A DNA stretch of 64,000 nucleotides from Flammula alnicola (lineage: Eukaryota > Basidiomycota > Agaricomycetes > Agaricales > Strophariaceae), in assembly GCA_015499995.1 (NCBI GenBank), contig JADNRV010000021.1, positions 124,001 through 188,000 of the forward strand. Reading direction: 5' to 3'. Position 1 is the stretch's first letter, and every line of letters starts with the position of its first letter. Positions 45,454 to 57,100 of the stretch are shown one piece after another. The notes under the pieces were generated by a model. It did not search any database, was not told the DNA's origin, and was given only the letters and a program-made list of their open reading frames with translations. A program made the translations under genes and the position numbers.

Positions 45454-45930
45454 ATGTGGATCCCGACATTCTATTTTCGAATCCCTTCTGTTCATCGAGC
45501 CCAGTCATCGCCACCACCTAGACCGTATTCAACGCGATGCCCACCCTTATTCAAAGAAGGATGGACCCCCATTCGACGAGAAACAAATGACATATTGAGA
45601 GATGCGAAGAGGGAAGAGGACAATCTACGAGAGATCGCGAGGAGGATGGAACACAGACGACAAGAGCTAGAAGAAATCCTGAACGACCAAGGAATCCCCA
45701 CTAAACTACAAGTTTCACGCACACTGCCCCAACTCTCGACACTCCGAGTCATCACTGACTCACCTGAACCTTCTTCGAGGTTCTCCACAGCCTCGCCGGA
45801 CCCGACCCCACTCATTTTTGGTCGCCGACCTATCAAGAAGAGTCAGTCGGAACCGACACTCCAACTGCTCCGAAAAATCAACAAATCGATCGAAGACTTA
45901 GTCAAGTCATTCCGGAAACACACCCAGTAA
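45454..45930 (+). CDS. extra ORF 3 downstream of pol (coiled-coil, 158 aa)
   Basis: ATG 45454 (MWIPTFYFRIPSVHRAQ), 50 bp after the pol stop, in another frame; the open frame extends upstream over the pol 3' end to 45334. The central region TNDILRDAKREEDNLREIAR and RMEHRRQELEEILNDQGI is a charged coiled coil; the C-end has KSQSEPTLQLLRKINKSIED. No TM segment or signal peptide, so it is not an envelope-like protein. Full-length and undamaged in a young element, suggesting it is coding. Confidence 0.6.
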   Translation: MWIPTFYFRIPSVHRAQSSPPPRPYSTRCPPLFKEGWTPIRRETNDILRDAKREEDNLREIARRMEHRRQELEEILNDQGIPTKLQVSRTLPQLSTLRVITDSPEPSSRFSTASPDPTPLIFGRRPIKKSQSEPTLQLLRKINKSIEDLVKSFRKHTQ

Positions 45931-46048
45931 ATCGACTCAGAACCAGTCAAAACAACACCGCCCTCCTCTCGCACAGACCAGGAGGCTTTAGTATATAAAT
46001 TGTATCTTTTGTACCATAACTCCCCATCTCATTCCAACCATTCACAAC

Positions 46049-47062
46049 ATGTCTATCACCTCTAACATTATCGATCAGCTCATCGACCGCACTGAGGACC
46101 TCTCCCTTGAAGAAGCCCCTTCCAACTCCACCCAAGACCGGGTTAACGGCAACTCCGTCACCTCTGGCACCACCAGCACCCCCGAGTCTCGCCGTGCAGC
46201 AATAGACACGGTCTTCAGTAGGGTACGAAGCAACACCGATGCGGCTGATCGCCCCGAAGGGCCTGGTCCCAATGCCGTAGAAGCCGAAGCAGAAAACGAC
46301 GCCATGCCGACCCTCGAGCCGAACCCCGATAACTCCGGTTGGGATACTCCTCCCGACTACTCTGGTTGGGGAACCACCGGCGCACCAGAAGCGACCAACT
46401 GGACTGATCGGACCGACGTCACGTTCACCTATGAAGAATACACCAGTCGGGTGACCACCGCGCAAGACTACGCTCAGGTCCAGCGTCTGACCCGCTCTCA
46501 TACCTTGTTAGCCTATGACACCGAAATCCTCCACCAAACTCAAACGAGCATTGTCGCCCTTCAGGAAGAAATAACACGGCTCCGTGCATATGCCCACACC
46601 ACCTTCGACAACGCGGTCTGGCATGGCATACACAGACAGCTCGGTGCTATGTTTGCCCTCAGGAGGACCTTTGTCCCGGCGCGAGGAAACGTACCCAATG
46701 GACCCAGGACCCTTCGAAGAACACCCCACGTACAATTCGTTCCAACTATAATCGTCGAGAGGTCGGACCCTTCCGGCTCCTCTTCCACAGACAGGAGCGG
46801 ACGTACTAGATCTTCGGCGTACCACACTGCTCCCCAGTCCCCTATCGTCGGCACACAACGTCGCACGCATTCACACCGACGCTGCTATTCTTGTGGTTCT
46901 ACCCACCATGTCAGGAGGGACTGCCGACGTTACGTATGCCGCAGTTGCCACGTCCATGCACCAGGCCATGTCACGGCCAATTGTCCCCGATGGGGATCCA
47001 GCAGCGACAACGATAGCATTGAAATCTATTTTGATGCTGCCGGACGGCCAATCGAAGTCTAG
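46049..47062 (+). CDS. extra ORF 4 downstream of pol with two zinc knuckles (337 aa)
   Basis: ATG 46049 (MSITSNIIDQLIDRTEDLSL), stop 47060-47062, just before the polypurine tract. N-part Asp/Glu/Ser/Thr-rich; middle with EEYTSRVTTAQDYAQVQRL and a heptad-like helix SIVALQEEITRLRAYAHTTF; Arg-rich stretch; C-terminal knuckles CYSCGSTHHVRRDC and CRSCHVHAPGHVTANC (CCHC spacing). Resembles a second nucleocapsid-like, RNA-binding protein placed where other elements carry an envelope gene. A TATA-like TATATAAATTG at about 45993 precedes it, so it could have its own promoter. Unusual for Ty3/gypsy elements. Confidence 0.75.
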   Translation: MSITSNIIDQLIDRTEDLSLEEAPSNSTQDRVNGNSVTSGTTSTPESRRAAIDTVFSRVRSNTDAADRPEGPGPNAVEAEAENDAMPTLEPNPDNSGWDTPPDYSGWGTTGAPEATNWTDRTDVTFTYEEYTSRVTTAQDYAQVQRLTRSHTLLAYDTEILHQTQTSIVALQEEITRLRAYAHTTFDNAVWHGIHRQLGAMFALRRTFVPARGNVPNGPRTLRRTPHVQFVPTIIVERSDPSGSSSTDRSGRTRSSAYHTAPQSPIVGTQRRTHSHRRCYSCGSTHHVRRDCRRYVCRSCHVHAPGHVTANCPRWGSSSDNDSIEIYFDAAGRPIEV

Positions 47063-47083
47063 GTCGATACGGAGTCTCGACAT

Positions 47084-47093
47084 AAGAAGGGGG
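47084..47093 (+). other. polypurine tract
   Basis: AAGAAGGGGG a few bases before the 3' LTR; primes plus-strand DNA synthesis in this class. Confidence 0.8.
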
Positions 47094-47096
47094 TAA

Positions 47097-47614
47097 TGTT
47101 ACGACCGTTTCATTTCTTTTCATTTCTCTTATCTTATCTTATCTTCACCCGCGCTTAGATGTACGCCAGCTATACTGGACACTTTCTATTTTAGTAGGAG
47201 TACCTTCCCGGTTCCGGACTATTTATAGTTTCCATACTTATGCATCCTCGACGACACTATTATCGTCGAGAGGACTCTCCTCTCTCCATTCTGACTCCTC
47301 CACATTCCTGACTCCATTCTAACGACTCTAAAGGAGTCACTTTATCATGGTCTGTGCACGCTCAGAGCTAGTATAAATATCGTAGACACGCAACGATGTA
47401 CTTTAGCTAGTTCTTGAGAATCTTGACTATTTTGTCTTGCCTCTCTCCTCGCCACGAACGTCTAAGCTCGTCGAGCCTCTAGACACGATCACTTAAGCTC
47501 GTCTGAGCCTCTAAGTGTGAACGATCTGATCCAGGCACCTCTTGGCATGACTTTGGAATCACTGGTTGTTTGACTTCGACGTCGCAATCACGTTGTTTCT
47601 TGCTAGTCGTAACA
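47097..47614 (+). repeat. 3' LTR
   Basis: 518 bp; identical by eye to the 5' LTR except T at 47548 in place of C. TSD GTTAC follows at 47615. Confidence 0.95.
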
Positions 47615-47619
47615 GTTAC

Positions 47620-48300
47620 TTATTACAACTTGTAACATACACCGACGACTCGCCTTGCTCCCATCACTTCTTGTACTGCCTCCCACCCTCATTTAGGTAC
47701 ATGGATTGTGCGCAGGCTGTGTCCAGACAAAACTCCAAGTATCCTTTCATCGTGATAGGAATTCGCCACCAAGATCCTTCTTGGACGGGCATGAGCAGAT
47801 CAGCCGGCCTTCCCTCTCCTGGGCCTTTGTGCCTCGAAAGGCTTTGAGGCTTTGATCTTTGCCACGAAAAGAAGGAAAAGAAGACACTGGACACTGGAAC
47901 TCACCGTCCAAATCCGTGCGCGGAGGCAATACATGCCATGCCACAGTTGGACCGTGACAACATCCACTCAATTCCGAGCTATGTACAAGTTATTCCTGGT
48001 CATTGGCATGGCATGGCATGGGCGAGGCCGTACATATGTACCTGAGGCCTGAGGAGGCCTGAGGGCCTGATGCTGGACTTCTTTCTTTCATCAACTGATA
48101 TCGATCAACTGTTGTTCTGTCTGTCGACAGAGAATGTGCAAGTACATAAGTATCTGTATTCATACATATGTATGAGGACAAAGGACTCCCTACGCCGCCC
48201 AGTCGGGCCCGCCACGGCGGCCACGACAGTCTCTCAGGGTTAGTCTCTCGTAGACAGACTACGATATATGTGATGTGCCCTACGGATCACGATATATGTA
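47620..48300. other. intergenic, no gene seen
   Basis: No supported coding region. Near 48260-48300 a pair of inverted ACGATATATG blocks around a TACGG core forms an imperfect hairpin just outside the MITE. Confidence 0.4.
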
Positions 48301-48766
48301 GTCTGTTTTTTACCGCGCCCCCAAAACCGCGCTAGAATTTCATTATGTAATCTTCGGACTTTCAAATTGTCTAAAACTATACTGAACGCAATAATCGAAG
48401 GCCCCTTTCAAATATTTAGGAGAGAAAGTTTCTTATAGGGTTACACAGCAGATTGTATTAAAATATTGGGAGCTCCTGACGCGATTTGGAAGTGTTAATA
48501 AAGTGGGCGTGCATGGCGAGCACAGCTCTGGATCACGTGCACTGTTTTCAGCGTTGTTTTCTACCGACCGGAAACGGACACAAAGGCCCATCCTCTCGAG
48601 TCCAAATTTTTATCCTTTGGTACTTGAGTCAAAGGAAACTTCTTTCCCACCAAACATTAGCAAAAGACCTCTGTTGTCGCGTAGAATCGACGCGACGCGG
48701 TTTCAAAGTCCGAAGATTACATAAACATTTTCTAGCGCGGTTTTGGGGGCGCGGTAAAAACAGGAC
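48301..48766. mobile_element. 466-bp MITE, Tc1/mariner-like, long TIRs
   Basis: Left end GTCTGTTTTTTACCGCGCCC and right end (inverse) GTCCTGTTTTTACCGCGCCC form inverted repeats of about 60 bp that continue through CCCAAAACCGCGCTAGAA and ATGTAATCTTCGGACTTT. Flanked by TA on both sides (48299-48300 and 48767-48768). No transposase inside, so non-autonomous. TA duplication suggests the Tc1/mariner group; classification is inference from TSD and size. Confidence 0.72.
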
Positions 48767-48825
48767 TATCTCAGGGTCCCAAATCGTCTCATCACCGCGT
48801 AAATACGCCATGCTATTGTATGTAT

Positions 48826-49999
48826 TCGTACTTACTCGCCTTGCAAGCGAATTTCATCGACGCGCCGAGGCGAACTACTAATACTTATGTAGCCTTTCAA
48901 GCTTTCAAGCTAGGACGAGAGGGCTTTGTCGAGCGACCTTGCACCCGAACGGACGTTGCGGAATACCGAATGTACAGTATGTACAAAGCATTATCTAAAA
49001 AACAAAACAAACGCGGTATGAAATTTTTTTTTGGACGTGTTGACGTTTTGTAACTTCTGAGACTGCTTCTCTTCTCCTGGTACTTTTGCCTCGTGGCAGA
49101 CAGACAGACTAGGATCCTGGATCCGGATATGATATGATTCCATCAACCTCTCTGGCGGGACGTGAAAGCGCCGGTCATTGTGATTCTACGGTACAGACAA
49201 AGTCCAGGACACCGAAGAGGTTTGTGGCTGGCTGGCTTAGCAAACAGTCACTTAACGTCCGCTAATCCCCAGCCCGAACGTTCATCGATCATCTCCGACC
49301 TTCGAATACATAGTATCGAATATGACTTTTGACATCGGCTGAACTCGAATGACGACGCCTCGCGATTTGTGGCACTGGAAGCAGACGATCACATTTCGTA
49401 AAACAAAAACTTAAAAATGGCATTCCGTAAATGCATTGCGTGTGCGTTTAGCCTTGCAACCGAATTTCATCGACGCGCGCCAGGGCGAACAACTAATATT
49501 TATGTAGCCTTTCAAGGACGACAGATAGGTTGGACCAAAGCGCTTTTTCGAAAAGTGATCTTGCACCCGAACGGACGTTGCGGAATACCGAATGTATGTA
49601 CAAAGCGTTATCTAAGTAACAAACGCGGTATGAAATTTTTTTCGGACGTGTAAGTTGACGTTTTGTAACTTCTGTTCTCCTGGTACCTTGAGGCAGACAG
49701 ACAGACAGGGATCCTGGATCCGGGCAGTCGATGATATGATTCCATCAACGTCCCTGGCAGGACTTGAAAGTGCCGGTCATTGTGTTGATAGGACACTGCT
49801 CAGTGCTCTATGGTACATACTAAGTAGAGACAAAGTGCAGGACACCGAAGACGTTTGCGGCTGGCTTAGTACACAGTCACTTAACGTCCGCTAATCCCCT
49901 GCCCGAACGTTAACCTCCGAATATGTACGACTCTCGTCATCGGCTGAACTCGAATGACGCCTCGCGATTTGTGGAAGCAGACGATCACATTTCGTAAAT
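48826..49999. repeat. tandem duplication, two diverged units of about 600 bp
   Basis: 48826-49410 and 49437-49999 share ordered blocks: CCTTGCAA-CGAATTTCATCG, GCACCCGAACGGACGTTGCG, ACGCGGTATGAAATTTTTTT, CATCAACSTCYCTGGC, AACAGTCACTTAACGTCCGC and GGCTGAACTCGAATGACG. Many small indels break any frame, so non-coding. A third partial start (TTCCGTAAATGC) follows at about 50005. 50000-50198 holds nothing else recognisable. Confidence 0.75.
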
Positions 50000-50198
50000 G
50001 TGATTCCGTAAATGCCACATGCGCATGCATGCGCGTTTACGCCCGTGAAAAAGACGACGAATACCCTGGAGTGAGAAGACAACGCAGTTGGATACGTAAA
50101 GTAAGTAGGGAAAGGTCGCATGTGCTGCTGCAGAATGTTTCCTCGTTCGCCATTTGCTCGCTACAATCACTCTATGATCATACGTACTTGCGCGCTTA

Positions 50199-50206
50199 CT
50201 TAAGTA
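50199..50206. repeat. outer hAT target-site duplication, left
   Basis: CTTAAGTA, repeated at 58379..58386 directly outside the other end TTA. Eight bases, as expected for hAT transposons. Confidence 0.92.
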
Positions 50207-50329
50207 TAAGGCTCCAACCATATACTATAGGTATAGACGAAATTAATTATATATACAGATATGGTATATTAGTGTATAATAACTGTATATATATGAAAAT
50301 ATGGTTAAAATATAGGGTTGTTGCTAGGC

Positions 50330-53300
50330 CTACGTTGAACCGTGCTTTTTTCGTGCTACAACTGGCGCGTTCACCGAGAAAAGGCCACTCCTAATCCAAA
50401 CCTTCGACAGCAGTGCTTCCGTGACCGTGTCAGCCTTCAACGAGCTCCTCAAGTCACTACAAATGTGCCGAGACTTCGAAAATGTGCGCTCCACTGATAC
50501 ACTGGTGGCTGGTATTGCCAAAAAGTCACGGGCCATACGTGAGAGGGTAGGAAATGCGGCGCCGTGAATCTGGTACAATAAAGAGGTGTGAGTAAAGATA
50601 GAGATCGTGTTGCACAGCTCGAGGCTTACCTTCCACCATGCCAAAGGATCAAGAATCTCTCCTCGGCCACCTTCAAATGCCAAGTATCGACGCAACTCTT
50701 CTTTAAAAAGATCACCCGGTGTCGTTGTCGATGGCACTGCGGAATATTCGAACTCGCAGATACTTGCAAGCCATCCACTATTCGAGGCTTCGGCGGTTGA
50801 TGGGGTTGGCGGTTCAGGGTCTGAAGGCGGTGGTGGTTGATTTTCGTGGTACGTCTGTGCGACGTGGGTGAAGAGAGTTTCGGCTCTCAAAACCGCTTCT
50901 TTTTGGACTTTTTTCAGGTCGTCGCCCTTTAACGTTGGCGTGGGTCGAACTGTATTTTTGAACCATTCGGCTCGCATATACGGATGCAAAACTGGATAGG
51001 CATGGTGTCAGAGAAATGCGGCAAGAGGTAAGAATTGAGACACACCTGTTCCAATAGCATAGAACTGATTTCCATCAGCAATCTTCTTGTACTTGATCAG
51101 TTTCTCATACGCCGTGGCGGCACCATTGCGGATGAGCTCGGGGGCTGACAGGTTATATTTTGTAGCTTGAAGATGGCGATCTATGTTCTCGTAGACGGGG
51201 AGGACGAAAGGAATGGTCGGGCGCGATGACATAGACATTTGCGCTGTTGCATGGGTGAAAACCTATGTGACACATGATGAGAATAAACAGGGACATATCG
51301 ATGAGTTGAATGGCGCATACCTCGAGAACGTCCGCAATCTGTCCAAGGAGTTTCCAGTCTGCAGAACTTAGTGTTGCACTGCGTAGTTCCTCTGTATTGA
51401 AGACCCAAGTATCAATCACCTTCAACGACAATTAAAGCATGAATGAGAATATTTATTCTGGGGAAAAAGAAAACCCACTGGTTTCAGTAACTCGCCACGC
51501 CGTATCATGGCATGGGTGTAGTTCCAGCGAGTCTTCACATCACGCACTACCATGAGTTTGGAGCGGCGGTCATTTACTTCGTACTTGGCTCGGGCAATTT
51601 TGCGGAACTGGAGCCTACGCTGTGGAGATGACACAATTTTGGTTGTTATAAATCGTAGCTAAATAGTTATCAGCTCAATGAAAAAGGGCAATAGCAAGGG
51701 TAACGTACTCTTTGGATTGCACTCTGGCCTCCGATAGCCTCCATCTCATCATCATCTAATTTGTCGAAGTCGAGATCCATTGCATCGCCGCCAGGAGAGA
51801 CTTCCTCGATCTCCTCGATCTCCTCATTCTCTAAGGCTATTTGATCTGGGTCAAGGTCCACGTCGTAATGAATGGGAAGATCTTTCATGAGTTCATAGTA
51901 ATCAGTTTCTGGAGTAGGAACTGCAGCCTCGTCGATGGCGGCAAGAAAAGCCTGCACAATAAGATTAATAACGTGGGCAATGCAGCGGATATGCATATCA
52001 GGTGTAAAGGGAATGCCATAGCGTGCAAGGATGCAACGACCGGCCGTCTTGACAATAACTTCGTTGACTGTTGCATTGTCAGTCGTAAGGCTAATGAAGT
52101 AAAGGTTTCGCAGCGGTAAGAGAATGGATCATGATTACGTGTGTGTGACTCATCTTGTCTAGCCCACCACGCTTTCTCGCACCATTTACAAAAGCGAAAC
52201 CTCCTTGTACACCACCATGTTCCTTGTCTTCGAGCGGCTTAAAATCCACGACACGTTCAATCAGATTCCAGTCATCATCAATAAAGGACCCAATGGTGCA
52301 TGCAAATGTGTAGACCATTTGCTTTGTCGTCCAGGTGTCAGTTGAGTACGCAATTTTGGACTTGACCGCCTTGAAAACATGTAATGTGAGTTAGAGAGTT
52401 CCCGGCCATTTTAATAAAATTTCTTACCGCAAATTCACGCACTACCTTTGTATGCAGCTCTGCAAAGATATGGGTTAGCTGATTACGGACTGTTGTGTCA
52501 GACGGCAGCATGAATTTGATTTTGAGGTAGCGGAATAGAATATCAAGGGAGGGAGCTTCTCCGGTGGTCCATGGTAAGCTTTCATCGAGAATCCATGCAG
52601 AGAAGAGCCGTAAAAATCCCTTCTGATTTGCTTCAATTGCGGGATTCAGGTCGCCTGCTTTCAAGTACTCAGCCATTAGCTCAGCACTCCTCTTGAGGTT
52701 CATCTGGTCGGCCTTTGGATCATCGCCTTCATGCGCCGTATTCTCGTCAACATTTCGTTTCTTGCACTCCATATTGTGGGTGGCAAGGTTGTTGAGCTTC
52801 GGGAGGACAGGCTCATCATCAAATGTGATATCCTTTCCCTGAACAGTACGGTGAAAGGTACGAGTCCTTTTAGTGAAAAATTAGCATGGTCCTTAACTCT
52901 TCGCATTGGCGTAGCTAACAAGGACTTACGCAGAGCAAAATTTGCATTTAAATTCCCACCGCTTCGCTCCACTTTTATCTGTGGTCGGGGTAGGGTCGTG
53001 ATAGGACTGCATACTTGCGTTTGCCGGTCCACGTCGTCCATATTTTGCACTTTCACTTTCCTGCACAGACCGGAGAGCAGACTGTCCATCGGACTCGCTT
53101 CCAGAGTCCACGTTGTAAACAGGCGCTGTACTTCTATTTGATTTCTTCGCACTTTTGGCAGACGGCTTTGCCTTTGTAGAATTGGCCTTTGCCCGGTGCT
53201 GCTCCTCTTCAGAACGAGCTTTCTTTGTTTTCTTTCGCTCAGCCTGCAAGTAGATTTGTTTGCTATGTTATGCAGTGCCAGAATATGAATACTAACGCAC

Positions 53301-53943
53301 CAAATTTATGCTCTGCTCAGTTTCGTCCAATATCTCATCGCCGCCACTGTCATAGACTGCAGTTGGTGATCCTGGTTCACGGCGAGCTCGCTTAGGGGGC
53401 GCATACTCTGGATCGTCGTCATCATTCACATCTTCAACGGTTGGCTGCTGTTGCTTTCTTTTCTGCGCTGCTGATACCTTCGACTTTGCTCCAGATTTTT
53501 CCGCGGGGGTCTTAGACTTTGCCGCACTACTCCCTATATTTAGTATTTTTAGAAAATGTTGATACATGAGTCAACACATACATAAGGTATTTAATTTCAT
53601 TGACAATCCGTTCAACCTTCAATAAGGCTGGTTCCCACATAAGGAACCCGATGTCGGTCGCTTCTTTGATGTATAACACCACAAGATCCATCCCGAATTG
53701 GCCACGTTTGATATGTAGGAGACGGCCGTCTTCACCACGGACGTCTTCACCGAATAAGATATCCATGCGTCGGTTGAAGACTGGCCAGTGCTCGGTTGGA
53801 TCTTGAGGAATAGGTATTGCTTGAAAGACTTCATAGATGCGATCTTCTTTTTTTGCAAGTGGAATGTTGGCAGGGAGGTCTTTTACGAGGGAAGATAACT
53901 CCTTAACCTTCTCAGAAAACCCGGAGAAGTTAGGTAACGGCAT
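50330..53943 (-). CDS. hAT transposase, copy 1
   Basis: Start ATG 53943 (MPLPNFSGFSEKVKELSSLV), stop 50330-50332; about ten short-intron exons. Order: N-terminal globular segment (HWPVFNRRMDILFGEDVR); Lys-rich linker with PPKRARREPGS (NLS-like); BED-type zinc finger KRWEFKCKFCSA...THNMECKKR; RNase H-fold core with AYSTDTWTTKQMVYTFACTI, LTTDNATVNEV and HIRCIAHVINLIVQAFLAAI; acidic insertion; WNYTHAMI motif; C-terminal hAT dimerisation region DPLAWWK...FPTLSRMARDFLAIPATSVS with VERTFSKSRHICSDLRSSL. No stop in any exon. Mobilises the element by cut-and-paste. Confidence 0.9.
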
Positions 53944-54123
53944 TTTGGTGGGTGTAGAGGCGTTAGAAAGTGGGACAAATTTGACTCTCAAGGAAAAATT
54001 GCAACTCTAAGTTGCCGTTGATTTGCTTAGGACTTGCCGGCCCTCTCTGGTCCATGGCAGACAGACACAGTCTCCAAAGGTGTCCTTAGATGTCCACAAA
54101 GGATTCTAGCCTCAAATATTATC

Positions 54124-57100
54124 CCGACGGAACCAAAAGTTAGCCTTAATAATCAACCCTATAGATGTATCCTATACTGTATATTTACTGTGTACTGAAG
54201 ATATGCCGGGCAGCCCTATATCTATACATATACCTATACAGTATAAACCATATATATAGAGTAAGTAGATTGTACGGTTGGAGCCTTAGATAATATTTGA
54301 GGCTAGAATCCTTTGTGGACATCTAAGGACACCTTTGGAGACTGTGTCTGTCTGCCATGGACCAGAGAGGGCCGGCAAGTCCTAAGCAAATCAACGGCAA
54401 CTTAGAGTTGCAATTTTTCCTTGAGAGTCAAATTTGTCCCACTTTCTAACGCCTCTACACCCACCAAAATGCCGTTACCTAACTTCTCCGGGTTTTCTGA
54501 GAAGGTTAAGGAGTTATCTTCCCTCGTAAAAGACCTCCCTGCCAACATTCCACTTGCAAAAAAAGAAGATCGCATCTATGAAGTCTTTCAAGCAATACCT
54601 ATTCCTCAAGATCCAACCGAGCACTGGCCAGTCTTCAACCGACGCATGGATATCTTATTCGGTGAAGACGTCCGTGGTGAAGACGGCCGTCTCCTACATA
54701 TCAAACGTGGCCAATTCGGGATGGATCTTGTGGTGTTATACATCAAAGAAGCGACCGACATCGGGTTCCTTATGTGGGAACCAGCCTTATTGAAGGTTGA
54801 ACGGATTGTCAATGAAATTAAATACCTTATGTATGTGTTGACTCATGTATCAACATTTTCTAAAAATACTAAATATAGGGAGTAGTGCGGCAAAGTCTAA
54901 GACCCCCGCGGAAAAATCTGGAGCAAAGTCGAAGGTATCAGCAGCGCAGAAAAGAAAGCAACAGCAGCCAACCGTTGAAGATGTGAATGATGACGACGAT
55001 CCAGAGTATGCGCCCCCTAAGCGAGCTCGCCGTGAACCAGGATCACCAACTGCAGTCTATGACAGTGGCGGCGATGAGATATTGGACGAAACTGAGCAGA
55101 GCATAAATTTGGTGCGTTAGTATTCATATTCTGGCACTGCATAACATAGCAAACAAATCTACTTGCAGGCTGAGCGAAAGAAAACAAAGAAAGCTCGTTC
55201 TGAAGAGGAGCAGCACCGGGCAAAGGCCAATTCTACAAAGGCAAAGCCGTCTGCCAAAAGTGCGAAGAAATCAAATAGAAGTACAGCGCCTGTTTACAAC
55301 GTGGACTCTGGAAGCGAGTCCGATGGACAGTCTGCTCTCCGGTCTGTGCAGGAAAGTGAAAGTGCAAAATATGGACGACGTGGACCGGCAAACGCAAGTA
55401 TGCAGTCCTATCACGACCCTACCCCGACCACAGATAAAAGTGGAGCGAAGCGGTGGGAATTTAAATGCAAATTTTGCTCTGCGTAAGTCCTTGTTAGCTA
55501 CGCCAATGCGAAGAGTTAAGGACCATGCTAATTTTTCACTAAAAGGACTCGTACCTTTCACCGTACTGTTCAGGGAAAGGATATCACATTTGATGATGAG
55601 CCTGTCCTCCCGAAGCTCAACAACCTTGCCACCCACAATATGGAGTGCAAGAAACGAAATGTTGACGAGAATACGGCGCATGAAGGCGATGATCCAAAGG
55701 CCGACCAGATGAACCTCAAGAGGAGTGCTGAGCTAATGGCTGAGTACTTGAAAGCAGGCGACCTGAATCCCGCAATTGAAGCAAATCAGAAGGGATTTTT
55801 ACGGCTCTTCTCTGCATGGATTCTCGATGAAAGCTTACCATGGACCACCGGAGAAGCTCCCTCCCTTGATATTCTATTCCGCTACCTCAAAATCAAATTC
55901 ATGCTGCCGTCTGACACAACAGTCCGTAATCAGCTAACCCATATCTTTGCAGAGCTGCATACAAAGGTAGTGCGTGAATTTGCGGTAAGAAATTTTATTA
56001 AAATGGCCGGGAACTCTCTAACTCACATTACATGTTTTCAAGGCGGTCAAGTCCAAAATTGCGTACTCAACTGACACCTGGACGACAAAGCAAATGGTCT
56101 ACACATTTGCATGCACCATTGGGTCCTTTATTGATGATGACTGGAATCTGATTGAACGTGTCGTGGATTTTAAGCCGCTCGAAGACAAGGAACATGGTGG
56201 TGTACAAGGAGGTTTCGCTTTTGTAAATGGTGCGAGAAAGCGTGGTGGGCTAGACAAGATGAGTCACACACACGTAATCATGATCCATTCTCTTACCGCT
56301 GCGAAACCTTTACTTCATTAGCCTTACGACTGACAATGCAACAGTCAACGAAGTTATTGTCAAGACGGCCGGTCGTTGCATCCTTGCACGCTATGGCATT
56401 CCCTTTACACCTGATATGCATATCCGCTGCATTGCCCACGTTATTAATCTTATTGTGCAGGCTTTTCTTGCCGCCATCGACGAGGCTGCAGTTCCTACTC
56501 CAGAAACTGATTACTATGAACTCATGAAAGATCTTCCCATTCATTACGACGTGGACCTTGACCCAGATCAAATAGCCTTAGAGAATGAGGAGATCGAGGA
56601 GATCGAGGAAGTCTCTCCTGGCGGCGATGCAATGGATCTCGACTTCGACAAATTAGATGATGATGAGATGGAGGCTATCGGAGGCCAGAGTGCAATCCAA
56701 AGAGTACGTTACCCTTGCTATTGCCCTTTTTCATTGAGCTGATAACTATTTAGCTACGATTTATAACAACCAAAATTGTGTCATCTCCACAGCGTAGGCT
56801 CCAGTTCCGCAAAATTGCCCGAGCCAAGTACGAAGTAAATGACCGCCGCTCCAAACTCATGGTAGTGCGTGATGTGAAGACTCGCTGGAACTACACCCAT
56901 GCCATGATACGGCGTGGCGAGTTACTGAAACCAGTGGGTTTTCTTTTTCCCCAGAATAAATATTCTCATTCATGCTTTAATTGTCGTTGAAGGTGATTGA
57001 TACTTGGGTCTTCAATACAGAGGAACTACGCAGTGCAACACTAAGTTCTGCAGACTGGAAACTCCTTGGACAGATTGCGGACGTTCTCGAGGTATGCGCC

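Larger units (their letters stand above)
39619..47614 (+). mobile_element. Ty3/gypsy chromovirus LTR retrotransposon (7,996 bp)
   Basis: Bounded by 518-bp LTRs that begin TGTTACGACCG and end GTCGTAACA, with a 5-bp target duplication GTTAC at 39614..39618 and 47615..47619. Internal order: self-primer site, gag, pol (PR-RT-RH-IN-chromodomain), then two extra ORFs, polypurine tract, 3' LTR. The LTRs differ at one base among 518 (C at 40070, T at 47548), so the insertion is recent. The chromodomain at the integrase C-terminus marks it as a chromovirus. Confidence 0.96.

Noticed and set aside
46049..47062. Envelope-like gene in the chromovirus
   Set aside because: No signal peptide or TM segment; the C-terminus has zinc knuckles instead.
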